5,540 bases of DNA from positions 1-5,540 of the forward strand of contig JAFLUQ010000143.1 in the NCBI GenBank assembly GCA_022508735.1, read 5' to 3'. Shown here piece by piece: positions 1-5,540 of this stretch. Source of the DNA: Oscillospiraceae bacterium. GTDB taxonomy: Bacteria; Bacillota; Clostridia; UMGS1883. How positions within the stretch are numbered: position 1 is the first letter of the stretch; each line of letters begins with the position of its first letter. Made by a program: the position numbers and the translations under genes. The notes beneath the pieces are model-generated. The model was given only the letters and a program-made list of their open reading frames with translations, made no database searches and was not told where the DNA came from.

Positions 1-21
1 GGGAACCGATGGAGGGTTCCC
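1..21. repeat. Small inverted repeat (hairpin 1) at left edge
   Basis: GGGAACC (1-7) is complementary to GGTTCCC (15-21) across a 7-nt loop. It begins exactly at the window edge, so the stem may extend further left. No reading frame here looks like a real gene. It is the outermost of three adjacent hairpins and may belong to a multi-part intergenic repeat; that role is inferred. Confidence 0.5.
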
Positions 22-22
22 C

Positions 23-57
23 TTTGAAGCGTGTCGACTTTATCGACACGCTTCAAA
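23..57. repeat. Perfect 15-bp inverted repeat (hairpin 2)
   Basis: TTTGAAGCGTGTCGA (23-37) is the exact reverse complement of 43-57, with a 5-nt loop (38-42). The stem is long and perfect and would fold on either strand. It does not have a terminator's T-run directly after it on either strand. Its last three bases (55-57) are shared with the next palindrome, so the two stems compete at their junction. Long perfect GTCGAC-type palindromes between genes are the kind of element often found in multiple copies in Clostridia; that comparison is from memory and needs a genome search. Confidence 0.7.
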
Positions 58-82
58 CAGCCGCCCGCGGGCGGCTGTTTTG
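55..82. terminator. GC-rich palindrome, probable intrinsic terminator
   Basis: Positions 55-80 form a perfect 26-bp palindrome (AAACAGCCGCCC / GGGCGGCTGTTT around a central GC). On the plus strand it is followed by TTTTGTATATT, a fair U-tract, so it could end a plus-strand transcript entering from the left. On the minus strand it lies 15 bp beyond the MATE stop codon, but its tail there is only TTTG, so it is a weaker terminator for that gene. The likely role is a terminator serving two convergent genes. Confidence 0.6.
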
Positions 83-95
83 TATATTCAAAAGG

Positions 96-1472
96 TTATG
101 CGGCGTGCTTTTCCGGTATATCCTCTCCGTCGGGCGGGAGCTTTTTCAGGAAGTAGTAGAGTACCGGTATCGTTGTCACAAAGAGCAATACGTCGGTAAC
201 AGGCTGGGCGAGCTGTATGCCTGTGAGGCCGAGGAAGTGGCTGAGGACCATTATCATCGGAATGAAATACAGTCCGCTGCGGAGAATGGCCGTGAGTGAA
301 GCCAGCAGACGGTAGCCGCAGCTCTGGAACATCATGTTAGCGCAGACCGCCAGTGGCTGGAACAGCAAGGCTATGCACTGCCACTTGAGGGCAACAGAGC
401 CGATAGCCGTGACCGCCGGATCGTCACGGAACAGGCGGATTATAGCGTCGGTATTAAGGAATATCACCGCACCCACTATGGCCAGCAGCACCTCAGAAAC
501 GATGACAGTGAACCAGAAGGCCTTTCTGACGCGGGAATACTTTTTCGCACCGTAATTGAAGGAGCTGACCGGCTGAAATCCCTGCCCGAGGCCGAGTCCC
601 AGCGCAAACGCGAAGAAGTTCACCCTGTTCACTATGCTGCTCATGGCGGCGATAGCCGCGTCGCCGAAGGGCTTGGCCTGTTGATTAAGTATCATGGTGG
701 ATATGCTGCTGAGGCCTTGCCTGAGCAGGCTGGGGAAACCGGTGGCCGCAATGTCGCCCACCACAGCGGGGCGGAAGTCCGCGTTTTTGACGGAAATACG
801 GGTCTGCGACTTGCCGCACAGATACATAGACAGCAGAATAAAGAAGCCGACTATCTGCGAAAGCGCTGTGGAAAGCCCGGCGCCGGCCGTACCCATGTTA
901 AAGCCGAACATAAAGATCATATCGCCGAAGATGTTCAATACCGCGCCTGAGATCAGCCCGACCATAGCTCTGGAGGCCAGACCTTCATAGCGCAGAAGAT
1001 TATTCAGCGCAAAGCTGCCGGTCATAAAGGGTGCTGCAATGAGTATGAATATGGCGTAGTCCCGGGCGAAGGGCAATATCGTGTCGGTGCTGCCCAAAAG
1101 CCTCATAAGCGGATCTATGAAGATAAGGCCGCAAACGCCGATGATCAGACCCGAGATACAGGCTAAAAGGAAGCCGGTGGAGGCATAACGAGAGGCCTCC
1201 TCTACCCTACCGGCACCTAAACGGCGGGAGACTATGCTGCCGCTGCCGTGGCCGAACATGAAGCCAAAGGCCTGGAGTATGGCCATGAGACCGAAAACCA
1301 CGCCCACCGCACCGCTGGCGCTGGTGCCGAGCTTGCCAACAAAGAAGGTGTCCACCAGATTGTATATGTTTGTAACTAACATGCTTATGGTGGTTGGTAT
1401 GCCGAGCTGGGTAACAAGTATGGGTATGGGCGTGTTTACCATTTTTTCATACTGCTCGCGATTGTCCTGCAC
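96..1472 (-). CDS. MATE family efflux transporter (MepA/NorM-like)
   Basis: Inner-membrane secondary transporter of the MATE family, expected to export cationic drugs or toxic metabolites in exchange for Na+ or H+. From the GTG start the protein is 458 residues, matching the usual 440-460, and has the family's two six-helix halves. Hallmarks in the N half are PTTISMLVTNIYNLVDTFFVG (about 26-46), GHGSGSIVSRRLGAG (74-88) and NNLLRYEG (157-164). In the C half, QGFQPVSSFNYGAKKYSRVRKA (297-318) is the counterpart of the N-half signature and sits early in the second MatE repeat. The C-terminus is a short charged tail after a last helix ending near residue 443. A longer frame begins at TTG 1493, but GTG 1472 has the good ribosome binding site (AGGCGGTGAT, 7-nt spacing), and the predicted transcript starts near 1499. 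It is transcribed divergently from the NhaC gene. Substrate and coupling ion cannot be read from sequence. Confidence 0.93.
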   Translation of the reverse strand: MQDNREQYEKMVNTPIPILVTQLGIPTTISMLVTNIYNLVDTFFVGKLGTSASGAVGVVFGLMAILQAFGFMFGHGSGSIVSRRLGAGRVEEASRYASTGFLLACISGLIIGVCGLIFIDPLMRLLGSTDTILPFARDYAIFILIAAPFMTGSFALNNLLRYEGLASRAMVGLISGAVLNIFGDMIFMFGFNMGTAGAGLSTALSQIVGFFILLSMYLCGKSQTRISVKNADFRPAVVGDIAATGFPSLLRQGLSSISTMILNQQAKPFGDAAIAAMSSIVNRVNFFAFALGLGLGQGFQPVSSFNYGAKKYSRVRKAFWFTVIVSEVLLAIVGAVIFLNTDAIIRLFRDDPAVTAIGSVALKWQCIALLFQPLAVCANMMFQSCGYRLLASLTAILRSGLYFIPMIMVLSHFLGLTGIQLAQPVTDVLLFVTTIPVLYYFLKKLPPDGEDIPEKHAA

Positions 1473-1485
1473 ATTATCACCGCCT
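1473..1485 (-). promoter_or_regulatory. Ribosome binding site that fixes the MATE start at GTG 1472
   Basis: On the minus strand AGGCGGTGAT (1485-1476) differs by one base from the full anti-16S match AGGAGGTGAT. It sits 7 nt before GTG at 1472-1470. This motif lies inside the upstream TTG-started frame (TTG at 1493-1491), which has no Shine-Dalgarno sequence of its own. The ATG inside AATGTG is in another frame and soon meets a stop. Confidence 0.8.
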
Positions 1486-1505
1486 GCGATCAAATATATT
1501 GTATA

Positions 1506-1534
1506 ATTTTATCACTTTTTATCGGAATTGTCAA
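1506..1534 (-). promoter_or_regulatory. Sigma-A promoter of the MATE gene
   Basis: On the minus strand TTGACA (1534-1529) is followed by a 17-nt spacer and TAAAAT (1511-1506), one mismatch from TATAAT. Transcription should start near 1499, giving a leader of about 27 nt to the GTG start. This placement leaves only a few bases before the TTG at 1493, which argues against that start. Confidence 0.8.
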
Positions 1535-1541
1535 ATATAAA

Positions 1542-1574
1542 AAGCTATTATGGCCTAACTTTATAAAATAGCTT
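1542..1574. repeat. Interpromoter dyad, possible operator
   Basis: AAGCTATT (1542-1549) and AATAGCTT (1567-1574) are perfect 8-bp inverted copies with centres 25 bp apart. The right copy overlaps the first two bases of the NhaC -35 box, and the left copy lies just upstream of the MATE -35 box. The position suits a regulator acting on both divergent promoters, but a match this short in AT-rich DNA could be chance. Confidence 0.3.
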
Positions 1575-1601
1575 GACAGATTTTCTCTTTCGTATTATAA
1601 T
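1573..1601 (+). promoter_or_regulatory. Perfect-consensus sigma-A promoter of the NhaC gene
   Basis: TTGACA (1573-1578), a 17-nt spacer, and TATAAT (1596-1601). Both boxes and the spacing match the consensus exactly. Transcription should start near 1608, giving a leader of about 70 nt. With the strong AGGAGG site at 1664-1669 this predicts high basal expression unless a repressor or the leader limits it. Confidence 0.9.
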
Positions 1602-1610
1602 GAAATACAA

Positions 1611-1653
1611 ATGGGGATTATGTCGAATTTGGGGATAGCCCCATCCCCGACAT
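1611..1653 (+). promoter_or_regulatory. Structured 5' leader with alternative stems
   Basis: The NhaC leader can fold in more than one way. ATGTCG (1620-1625) pairs with CGACAT (1648-1653), enclosing GGGG (1631-1634) paired with CCCC (1639-1642). Alternatively GGGGAT (1631-1636) pairs with ATCCCC (1643-1648), or ATGGGG (1611-1616) pairs with CCCCAT (1639-1644). These pairings exclude one another. No U-run follows, so it is not an obvious attenuator, and the ribosome binding site at 1664-1669 lies outside the stems. I recognise no known riboswitch class. It could be an RNA switch, an mRNA-stabilising hairpin or a DNA operator. Confidence 0.4.
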
Positions 1654-1678
1654 TAAATTTTAAAGGAGGAAATCAATC

Positions 1679-3217
1679 ATGTATGCAACCATGTGGGCGC
1701 TTCTGCCGCCCATCATCGCCATCGCTCTGGCGCTGATAACTAAGGAGGTATACTCCTCTCTGTTTATCGGCATCCTGGCCGGCGGTCTGCTTTATGCCGT
1801 GCCCGGCAACGGCGGTTTTGGTGCCGCCTTTGAAGGCACTCTGACTCACATCTTTGAGGACGGCGTTGTGGCCGTGCTGTCCGACAGCTATAACGTAGGT
1901 ATCCTGGCCTTTCTTGTTATCTTAGGTACTATGGTGTGCCTTATGAACAATGCCGGCGGCTCTGCAGCCTTTGGCCGCTGGGCTTCCAAGAACATCAAGA
2001 CCCGCGTCGGCGCTCAGCTTGCTTCCGTTGTTCTGGGTGTGCTCATCTTCATCGATGACTACTTCAACTGCCTGACCGTTGGCTCCGTTATGCGTCCTCT
2101 TACGGACAAGCACCGGGTTTCCCGCGCTAAGCTTGCCTATATCATAGACGCTACTGCCGCTCCGGTCTGCATAATTGCTCCTGTCAGCTCCTGGGCCGCC
2201 GCTGTGGCCAGCTATGCTGATGACGGGCAGGGTCTGATGCTGTTTATCCGCTCCATTCCCTACAACTTCTATGCTCTCTTGACCCTCGTGATGATGATAG
2301 GCATGATCCTTATGAAGGTGGATTTCGGCCCGATGAAACGTTATGAGAATAACGCTCTTGAAAAGGGCGACCTGTTCTCCGGCTCCAACCCTTATAAGAC
2401 TTCTGACGACAACTCTGAGGGAACCAAGGGCAAGGTTATCGATCTGGTGCTTCCCATTATCGTGCTGATAATCTCTTGCATCATTGGAATGATCTACTCC
2501 GGCGGCTTCTTTGACACCGGCTCCGACGGCTATATGAATGTCATCACCGCCTTCTCTGATTCCGACGCCAGTATCGGACTGATGCTGGGCTCCGCGGTAG
2601 CTCTGGTGCTTACAATGATCTTCTATATGTGCCGCCGCGTTATGTCGCTCCGCAAGATCATGGACTGCCTGCCCGAGGGCTTCAAGGCTATGGTGCCCGC
2701 TATCCTGATCCTTACTTTCGCCTGGACTCTTAAGGCAATGACCGACTCCTTGGGCGCCAAGGAATTCGTTGAAGGCATTGTGACGAACTCCGCCGGCGGC
2801 TTCCAGATCTTCCTTCCTGCGATAATATTTGTTATAGGCTGCTTTATGGCCTTTGCTACCGGCACCAGCTGGGGAACCTTCGGTATTCTGATACCCATTA
2901 CCCTGAGCGTGTTCCCGGCCGGAAATCCTCTGTCTATAATTTGTGTTTCCGCCTGCATGGCCGGTGCGGTTTGCGGCGACCACTGCTCGCCCATTTCTGA
3001 CACAACTATCATGGCTTCCGCCGGCGCTCAGTGTGACCACGTTAACCATGTTTCTACCCAGCTGCCCTATGCCATCGCCGCTGCGGCTATCTCATTCGTA
3101 TGCTACATAGGCGCGGGTCTTCTGGCCTCCGCCGGTATTCCCGCCCTGATCATGCTGCCCGTTGGTGTTGCTATAGTCATCGGCTTCCTGACGGTAATGA
3201 AAAAGCAGAATAACTGA
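1679..3217 (+). CDS. nhaC: NhaC family Na+/H+ antiporter
   Basis: Polytopic membrane protein of 512 residues in the Na+/H+ antiporter NhaC family (ion-transporter superfamily), expected to exchange cytoplasmic Na+ for H+ or to run a related organic-acid or amino-acid exchange. Family signatures are FIDDYFNCLTVGSVMRP (124-140), DATAAPVCIIAPVSSWA (157-173), GTSWGTFGILIPI (395-407) and GDHCSPISDTTIMAS (433-447); the conserved Asp, Ser and Thr residues in them are the likely ion site. About ten to twelve hydrophobic segments are visible, with a hydrophilic loop near 213-252 dividing the halves. The ATG has AGGAGG (1664-1669) 9 nt upstream and a consensus promoter, and the gene ends 18 bp before a strong terminator, so it is a single-gene unit. 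The symbol is at family level: members include malate/lactate exchangers (MleN-like), and the true substrate is not decided by sequence. Confidence 0.9.
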   Translation: MYATMWALLPPIIAIALALITKEVYSSLFIGILAGGLLYAVPGNGGFGAAFEGTLTHIFEDGVVAVLSDSYNVGILAFLVILGTMVCLMNNAGGSAAFGRWASKNIKTRVGAQLASVVLGVLIFIDDYFNCLTVGSVMRPLTDKHRVSRAKLAYIIDATAAPVCIIAPVSSWAAAVASYADDGQGLMLFIRSIPYNFYALLTLVMMIGMILMKVDFGPMKRYENNALEKGDLFSGSNPYKTSDDNSEGTKGKVIDLVLPIIVLIISCIIGMIYSGGFFDTGSDGYMNVITAFSDSDASIGLMLGSAVALVLTMIFYMCRRVMSLRKIMDCLPEGFKAMVPAILILTFAWTLKAMTDSLGAKEFVEGIVTNSAGGFQIFLPAIIFVIGCFMAFATGTSWGTFGILIPITLSVFPAGNPLSIICVSACMAGAVCGDHCSPISDTTIMASAGAQCDHVNHVSTQLPYAIAAAAISFVCYIGAGLLASAGIPALIMLPVGVAIVIGFLTVMKKQNN

Positions 3218-3235
3218 TCTGAACGTACTGACTTC

Positions 3236-3270
3236 AAAATGCCCCTTCAGCTTGGCTGAAGGGGCATTTT
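3236..3270. terminator. Bidirectional intrinsic terminator between convergent genes
   Basis: A perfect 16-bp stem, AAAATGCCCCTTCAGC (3236-3251) with GCTGAAGGGGCATTTT (3255-3270), around a TTG loop. It has TTTT on the plus side and, because of the flanking AAAA, TTTT on the minus side too. It lies 18 bp after the NhaC stop and 18 bp beyond the LRR-protein stop, so it should end both transcripts. Confidence 0.93.
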
Positions 3271-3288
3271 ATCTGTTATAGGGGAAAA

Positions 3289-5163
3289 CTACATAAGCTC
3301 CGCCTGAACAGCAGAACATAGGGGGATCATAGCCTGACCGCTCCAAACAAATATTTTAACCTCGGCCGCTCCGGCTACAGGCAGGCTTGCCGCACCGTCC
3401 TCCACTCGTGCCGCCGTCAGAAAACCGCCGTTTTCGTCATAGGCCGCGGCGATCAGAAGATTCTGGTCAAAAATATCCTCGCTTTCAACCGAAACGGTTG
3501 TGCCATCGCCAGCGCGGCGGGCCTCAGCGCGCAAAATACGCGGCTTAAGGAGTTCATAAGGAAACCGGTTCCTTATGGCATAATGTAAACCTTCGCTATG
3601 GTTGTAGACGCGGATGCTGAGGTATATGCTGTTCCCGTTATCGTCGCGCCCCTGATAGAACGCAGAATCACCGATTTCGGTCACGCTGGCAGGAATAACG
3701 AGCTTTCCGTCAAGCCCGGCACAGTTCCCAAAGGCGCGGTTTCCGATGCTCTCAAGCTGATCGAAAAAAGTGATCTCCTGAAGTCCGGTGCAGTCAAAAA
3801 ACGCATAAGAACCGATCGTTTTTGCACTCATTAGATTAAGAATCGTCAGAGCCTTGCAGCCATATAAGGCATGGCTTTCAATCACCTCTATACCGGAGAG
3901 ATTTATCGTTTCCAGTCTTTTACAGCCGGCAAAACAATATTGGCCTATTTCCTTCAGCCTTTCCGGGAGCGCTGCTGAGCGCAGAGTAGCCGCCTCGTAA
4001 AATGCGTAATCGCCTAACTTCTCCACCGTTTCCGGTACAGCGTATTCTTTTCGGCTGCTGGCGGCGGGGTAGTATATCAGCTTTGTCATATCACGGCTGA
4101 ACAAAGCTCCGTCCGTGGCAGCGTAGTAGGGATTGTTCTCATCGACCGTGAAGCTTTTCATTCCTGTGCAGCGGATAAAGACATTCTCCCCGAGTCTGGC
4201 TGAGGCCGGTATATTGATATTGCTTAGCTTAGTGCAGACGCCGAAGGCGGAAGCTCCTATATACTCCACGCTGTCGGGCAGAATTATTTCTTTCAGATTT
4301 TCACGGTCATAGAAGGCCCCGTCGGCAATGATCACTGTGCCGGCTTTAACGGTACGGCTGCCGTATATTCCCGATTTGCTGTCGAGAAGGAACTTGCCGT
4401 AATATAAAATACTACTGCTCCAGTTTTTGCTGGTATTGTAGTAGCCGGTTTCTCCAAATGCCCCGCTTCCTATGCTTGTCACGCCGTCGGGGATGTTGAT
4501 GGTCTTAAGGCTTTGGCAGTCGAAAAAAGCCGCGCCGCCTATATTTGTCACACTTTCGGGAATGACCGCGTCGCTGAGGGACGTGCAGCCGTAGAAGGCG
4601 CGGTAAGGAATTTCACTCACGCCGTCGGGAATATGTATGCTCTCCAGACTGCTGCAGTTCCCAAAGGCGTACTCGCCCATGCTTTGAACGCTGTCCGGTA
4701 CCTTGGCGGTTTTCAGGCTCTTGCAATCCCAGAAAGTATAGTCTTCTATACAGGTTACACCGTCGGGAATAACGATGCTTTCAAGACCGCTGCGGCCATA
4801 AAAGGCGTGGTGGCCTATGCGCTTCACGCTGGCGGGTATAACGGCGCGGGTGACGGTGTCCAGCGGCTTCGGTCCTCCGGCAAAGGTGTTGCTATACCGG
4901 AACGCGTAGTCACCTATGCTCGTAACGCCGTCCTCAACAATGATCTCTTTAATGCCGCTGCGCATCGTGCCCCAGGGTGTGGCAGTGCTTTTAAAGTCCC
5001 ACATATCTCCGGTGCCGCTGATTGTCAGAATGCCGTCTACGAGGCTCCATGTCAGCCCATCGCCGCATTGCCCGCTCTGCTCCGCCGCGAGTACGGCAGG
5101 TGCGGATGTCAGTATCAGCGCGGCACAAAGCAGCAGGACCGCCGCCTTTCTTAATTTATACAT
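3289..5163 (-). CDS. Secreted BspA-like leucine-rich-repeat (LRR_5) protein
   Basis: A 624-residue exported protein. Residues 1-26 are a signal peptide: charged MYKLRK, a hydrophobic core, and probable cleavage at AVLA|AEQ. Residues 31-57 (CGDGLTW..., LTISGTGDMWDF) form a short N-terminal module common ahead of such repeats in gut Clostridia. About 15-16 LRR_5 repeats of 22-23 residues fill roughly 75-505, each like IPDGVTSIGDYAFxGCxSLExI. Two family-typical insertions interrupt them, near 239-275 and 338-374 (VDENNPYYAATDGALFS). A C-terminal beta-rich module (541-624) ends in VKIFVWSGQAMIPLCSAV. There is no LPXTG, SLH, dockerin or choline-binding anchor, and the Cys in the signal core is not a lipobox. 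BspA-type LRR proteins bind host or microbial surfaces; that role is inferred here. The ATG has a modest GGGGA site (5171-5175) 7 nt upstream, its own promoter, and a shared terminator downstream. Confidence 0.92.
   Translation of the reverse strand: MYKLRKAAVLLLCAALILTSAPAVLAAEQSGQCGDGLTWSLVDGILTISGTGDMWDFKSTATPWGTMRSGIKEIIVEDGVTSIGDYAFRYSNTFAGGPKPLDTVTRAVIPASVKRIGHHAFYGRSGLESIVIPDGVTCIEDYTFWDCKSLKTAKVPDSVQSMGEYAFGNCSSLESIHIPDGVSEIPYRAFYGCTSLSDAVIPESVTNIGGAAFFDCQSLKTINIPDGVTSIGSGAFGETGYYNTSKNWSSSILYYGKFLLDSKSGIYGSRTVKAGTVIIADGAFYDRENLKEIILPDSVEYIGASAFGVCTKLSNINIPASARLGENVFIRCTGMKSFTVDENNPYYAATDGALFSRDMTKLIYYPAASSRKEYAVPETVEKLGDYAFYEAATLRSAALPERLKEIGQYCFAGCKRLETINLSGIEVIESHALYGCKALTILNLMSAKTIGSYAFFDCTGLQEITFFDQLESIGNRAFGNCAGLDGKLVIPASVTEIGDSAFYQGRDDNGNSIYLSIRVYNHSEGLHYAIRNRFPYELLKPRILRAEARRAGDGTTVSVESEDIFDQNLLIAAAYDENGGFLTAARVEDGAASLPVAGAAEVKIFVWSGQAMIPLCSAVQAELM
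3649..4941 (-). repeat. LRR-coding tandem array, about 69 bp per unit
   Basis: The DNA for residues 75-505 is an array of diverged 66-69-bp units. In the block coding residues 131-228 the spacing is exactly 69 bp. Alternate units resemble each other more: ACGCCGTCGG-type sequence recurs at 4481, 4619 and 4757, exactly 138 bp apart, coding IPDGV at 132, 178 and 224, while intervening units code PDSV or PESV. This suggests growth by duplication of a two-repeat unit. Confidence 0.75.
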
Positions 5164-5222
5164 TTTTGTTTCCCCATTTCATGATTTGATAAAAAATTGC
5201 TATTGTGGACGAATATATTCAT

Positions 5223-5273
5223 ATTTACATTATAGCATACATGATTGTGTTGTCAATATATATTAATGTAAAT
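5223..5273. repeat. Perfect 10-bp inverted repeat flanking the LRR-gene promoter
   Basis: ATTTACATTA (5223-5232) and TAATGTAAAT (5264-5273) are exact reverse complements with centres 41 bp apart, close to four helical turns. One copy covers the start site and most of the -10 box, the other lies just upstream of the -35 box. The distal copy is itself inside a dyad, ATTAAT-GTAA-ATTAAT (5262-5277). The arrangement suits paired operators for a dimeric regulator; this is inference from geometry. Confidence 0.45.
5229..5256 (-). promoter_or_regulatory. Strong sigma-A promoter of the LRR-protein gene
   Basis: On the minus strand TTGACA (5256-5251), a 16-nt spacer and TATAAT (5234-5229), preceded by TGC so that it also has an extended -10 (TGnTATAAT). 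Transcription should start near 5222, giving a leader of about 58 nt. It lies downstream of the pnp terminator, so the LRR gene is transcribed independently of pnp. Confidence 0.88.
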
Positions 5274-5290
5274 TAATGATATTTTGTGTA

Positions 5291-5320
5291 AAACAAAAAA
5301 CGGGGCCGAAGCCCCGTTTT
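5291..5320 (-). terminator. Intrinsic terminator of pnp
   Basis: On the minus strand AAAACGGGGC (5320-5311) pairs with GCCCCGTTTT (5306-5297) around a TTCG loop closed by C-G, the very stable C(UUCG)G tetraloop. The U-tract TTTTTTGTTTT follows. It begins 14 bp after the pnp stop codon. Confidence 0.94.
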
Positions 5321-5334
5321 GCAGCGTAGTTATC

Positions 5335-5540
5335 TTATTCCTGAGCAGCCTCGGGAAGTGCGTCTCTGCGGGAGAAGTTGTAGCGGCCCATGCGGTCGAT
5401 CTCAATGAGCTTGACAACGATCTCATCACCGACTGAAACCACATCGCTGACCTTGGCAACACGCTTTGTGTCCAGCTTGGAAATATGCACAAGGCCCTCC
5501 TTGCCGGGAAGGTACTCTACGAAGCAGCCGAAGTCCATAA
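5335..5540 (-). CDS. pnp: Polynucleotide phosphorylase, C-terminal S1 domain (partial)
   Basis: Only the last 67-68 codons are present; the gene continues past the right edge, and the ATG at 5538 is an internal methionine rather than a start. The visible part is the S1 RNA-binding domain: MDFGCFVEYLPGKEGLVHIS, then RVAKVSDVVSVGDEIVVKL and GRYNFSRRDALPE. The FVE-LPGKEGLVHIS followed by VAKV-D-VSVGD and a terminal SR-ALPE is typical of PNPase and distinguishes it from ribosomal protein S1 and small S1 proteins. PNPase degrades RNA 3' to 5' using phosphate and works in the RNA degradosome; S1 and KH domains hold the RNA. The stop is TAA at 5337-5335, followed by a strong terminator. The NFSRRDAL segment is a mild variant of the more usual NLSRKDAL. 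Confidence 0.92.
   Translation of the reverse strand, partial: MDFGCFVEYLPGKEGLVHISKLDTKRVAKVSDVVSVGDEIVVKLIEIDRMGRYNFSRRDALPEAAQE

Noticed and set aside
9..299. Plus-strand open frame near the left edge
   Set aside because: It runs through the hairpins and then antisense to the 3' part of the MATE gene; the product resembles nothing and the start has no ribosome binding site.
1620..1660. Leader hairpin considered as a transcription attenuator for the NhaC gene
   Set aside because: The stem is followed by GACATTAAATTTTAAAGG, with no continuous T-run, so it does not look like an intrinsic terminator.
1922..3049. Long open frame (375 codons) on the minus strand, antisense to the NhaC gene
   Set aside because: Its product is rich in His, Gly, Asn and Gln with no domain or membrane pattern, while the opposite strand encodes clear NhaC motifs. 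It is an artefact of the GC-ending codon bias of the real gene. No promoter or ribosome binding site was seen for it.
3649..4941. Regular 69-bp spacing considered as a CRISPR or DNA-level satellite array
   Set aside because: The units are diverged and in frame, and they encode LRR_5 repeats throughout; there are no identical repeats separated by unique spacers.
4513..5154. Open frame of 213 codons on the plus strand opposite the LRR gene, with apparent internal repetition
   Set aside because: The repetition is the mirror of the LRR array, and the frame runs into the antisense of the signal peptide. There is no ribosome binding site or recognisable domain.
5088..5163. Possible lipoprotein signal in the LRR protein because of a Cys in the signal peptide
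   Set aside because: The Cys at residue 13 is inside the hydrophobic core in LLLC, which does not match a lipobox, and a normal signal-peptidase I site follows at residue 26.
5253..5492. Second minus-strand frame overlapping pnp
   Set aside because: It is a shifted frame of the S1-domain coding sequence and continues through the pnp terminator.

Overview
The window looks like a chromosomal segment of a Gram-positive anaerobe of the class Clostridia, most likely Oscillospirales/Ruminococcaceae-like. The evidence is AGGAGG-type ribosome binding sites, near-consensus sigma-A promoters, moderate-GC genes with AT-rich intergenic DNA, and a secreted leucine-rich-repeat protein whose terminal domains I associate with gut Clostridia. 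The taxonomic call is inference from protein style, not from a marker gene.

Layout from left to right. (1) Positions 1-95 hold three stacked hairpins, the last one terminator-like, beyond the 3' end of the first gene. (2) A MATE-family multidrug/cation antiporter lies on the minus strand (96-1472); a GTG start at 1472 is better supported than the longer TTG-started frame. (3) A divergent intergenic region (1473-1678) has one sigma-A promoter facing each way, a dyad between them, and a structured leader on the plus side. (4) An NhaC-family Na+/H+ antiporter lies on the plus strand (1679-3217). (5) A bidirectional terminator (3236-3270) separates it from a convergent gene. (6) A 624-residue secreted BspA-like LRR_5 protein lies on the minus strand (3289-5163), with its own strong promoter flanked by a perfect 10-bp inverted repeat. 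(7) The terminator and 3' end of pnp (polynucleotide phosphorylase, S1 domain) lie on the minus strand and run off the right edge.

Each complete gene appears to be its own transcription unit with its own promoter or terminator; I see no operon. The two divergent genes are both predicted cation-coupled antiporters (MATE drug export and Na+/H+ exchange), so a link in ion homeostasis or efflux is conceivable but not shown. The LRR protein is probably a surface or extracellular binding protein independent of its neighbours. No CRISPR array, tRNA, rRNA, transposase or phage gene was found. No clearly new system is visible; the most useful leads are the regulatory regions and the unanchored LRR protein.
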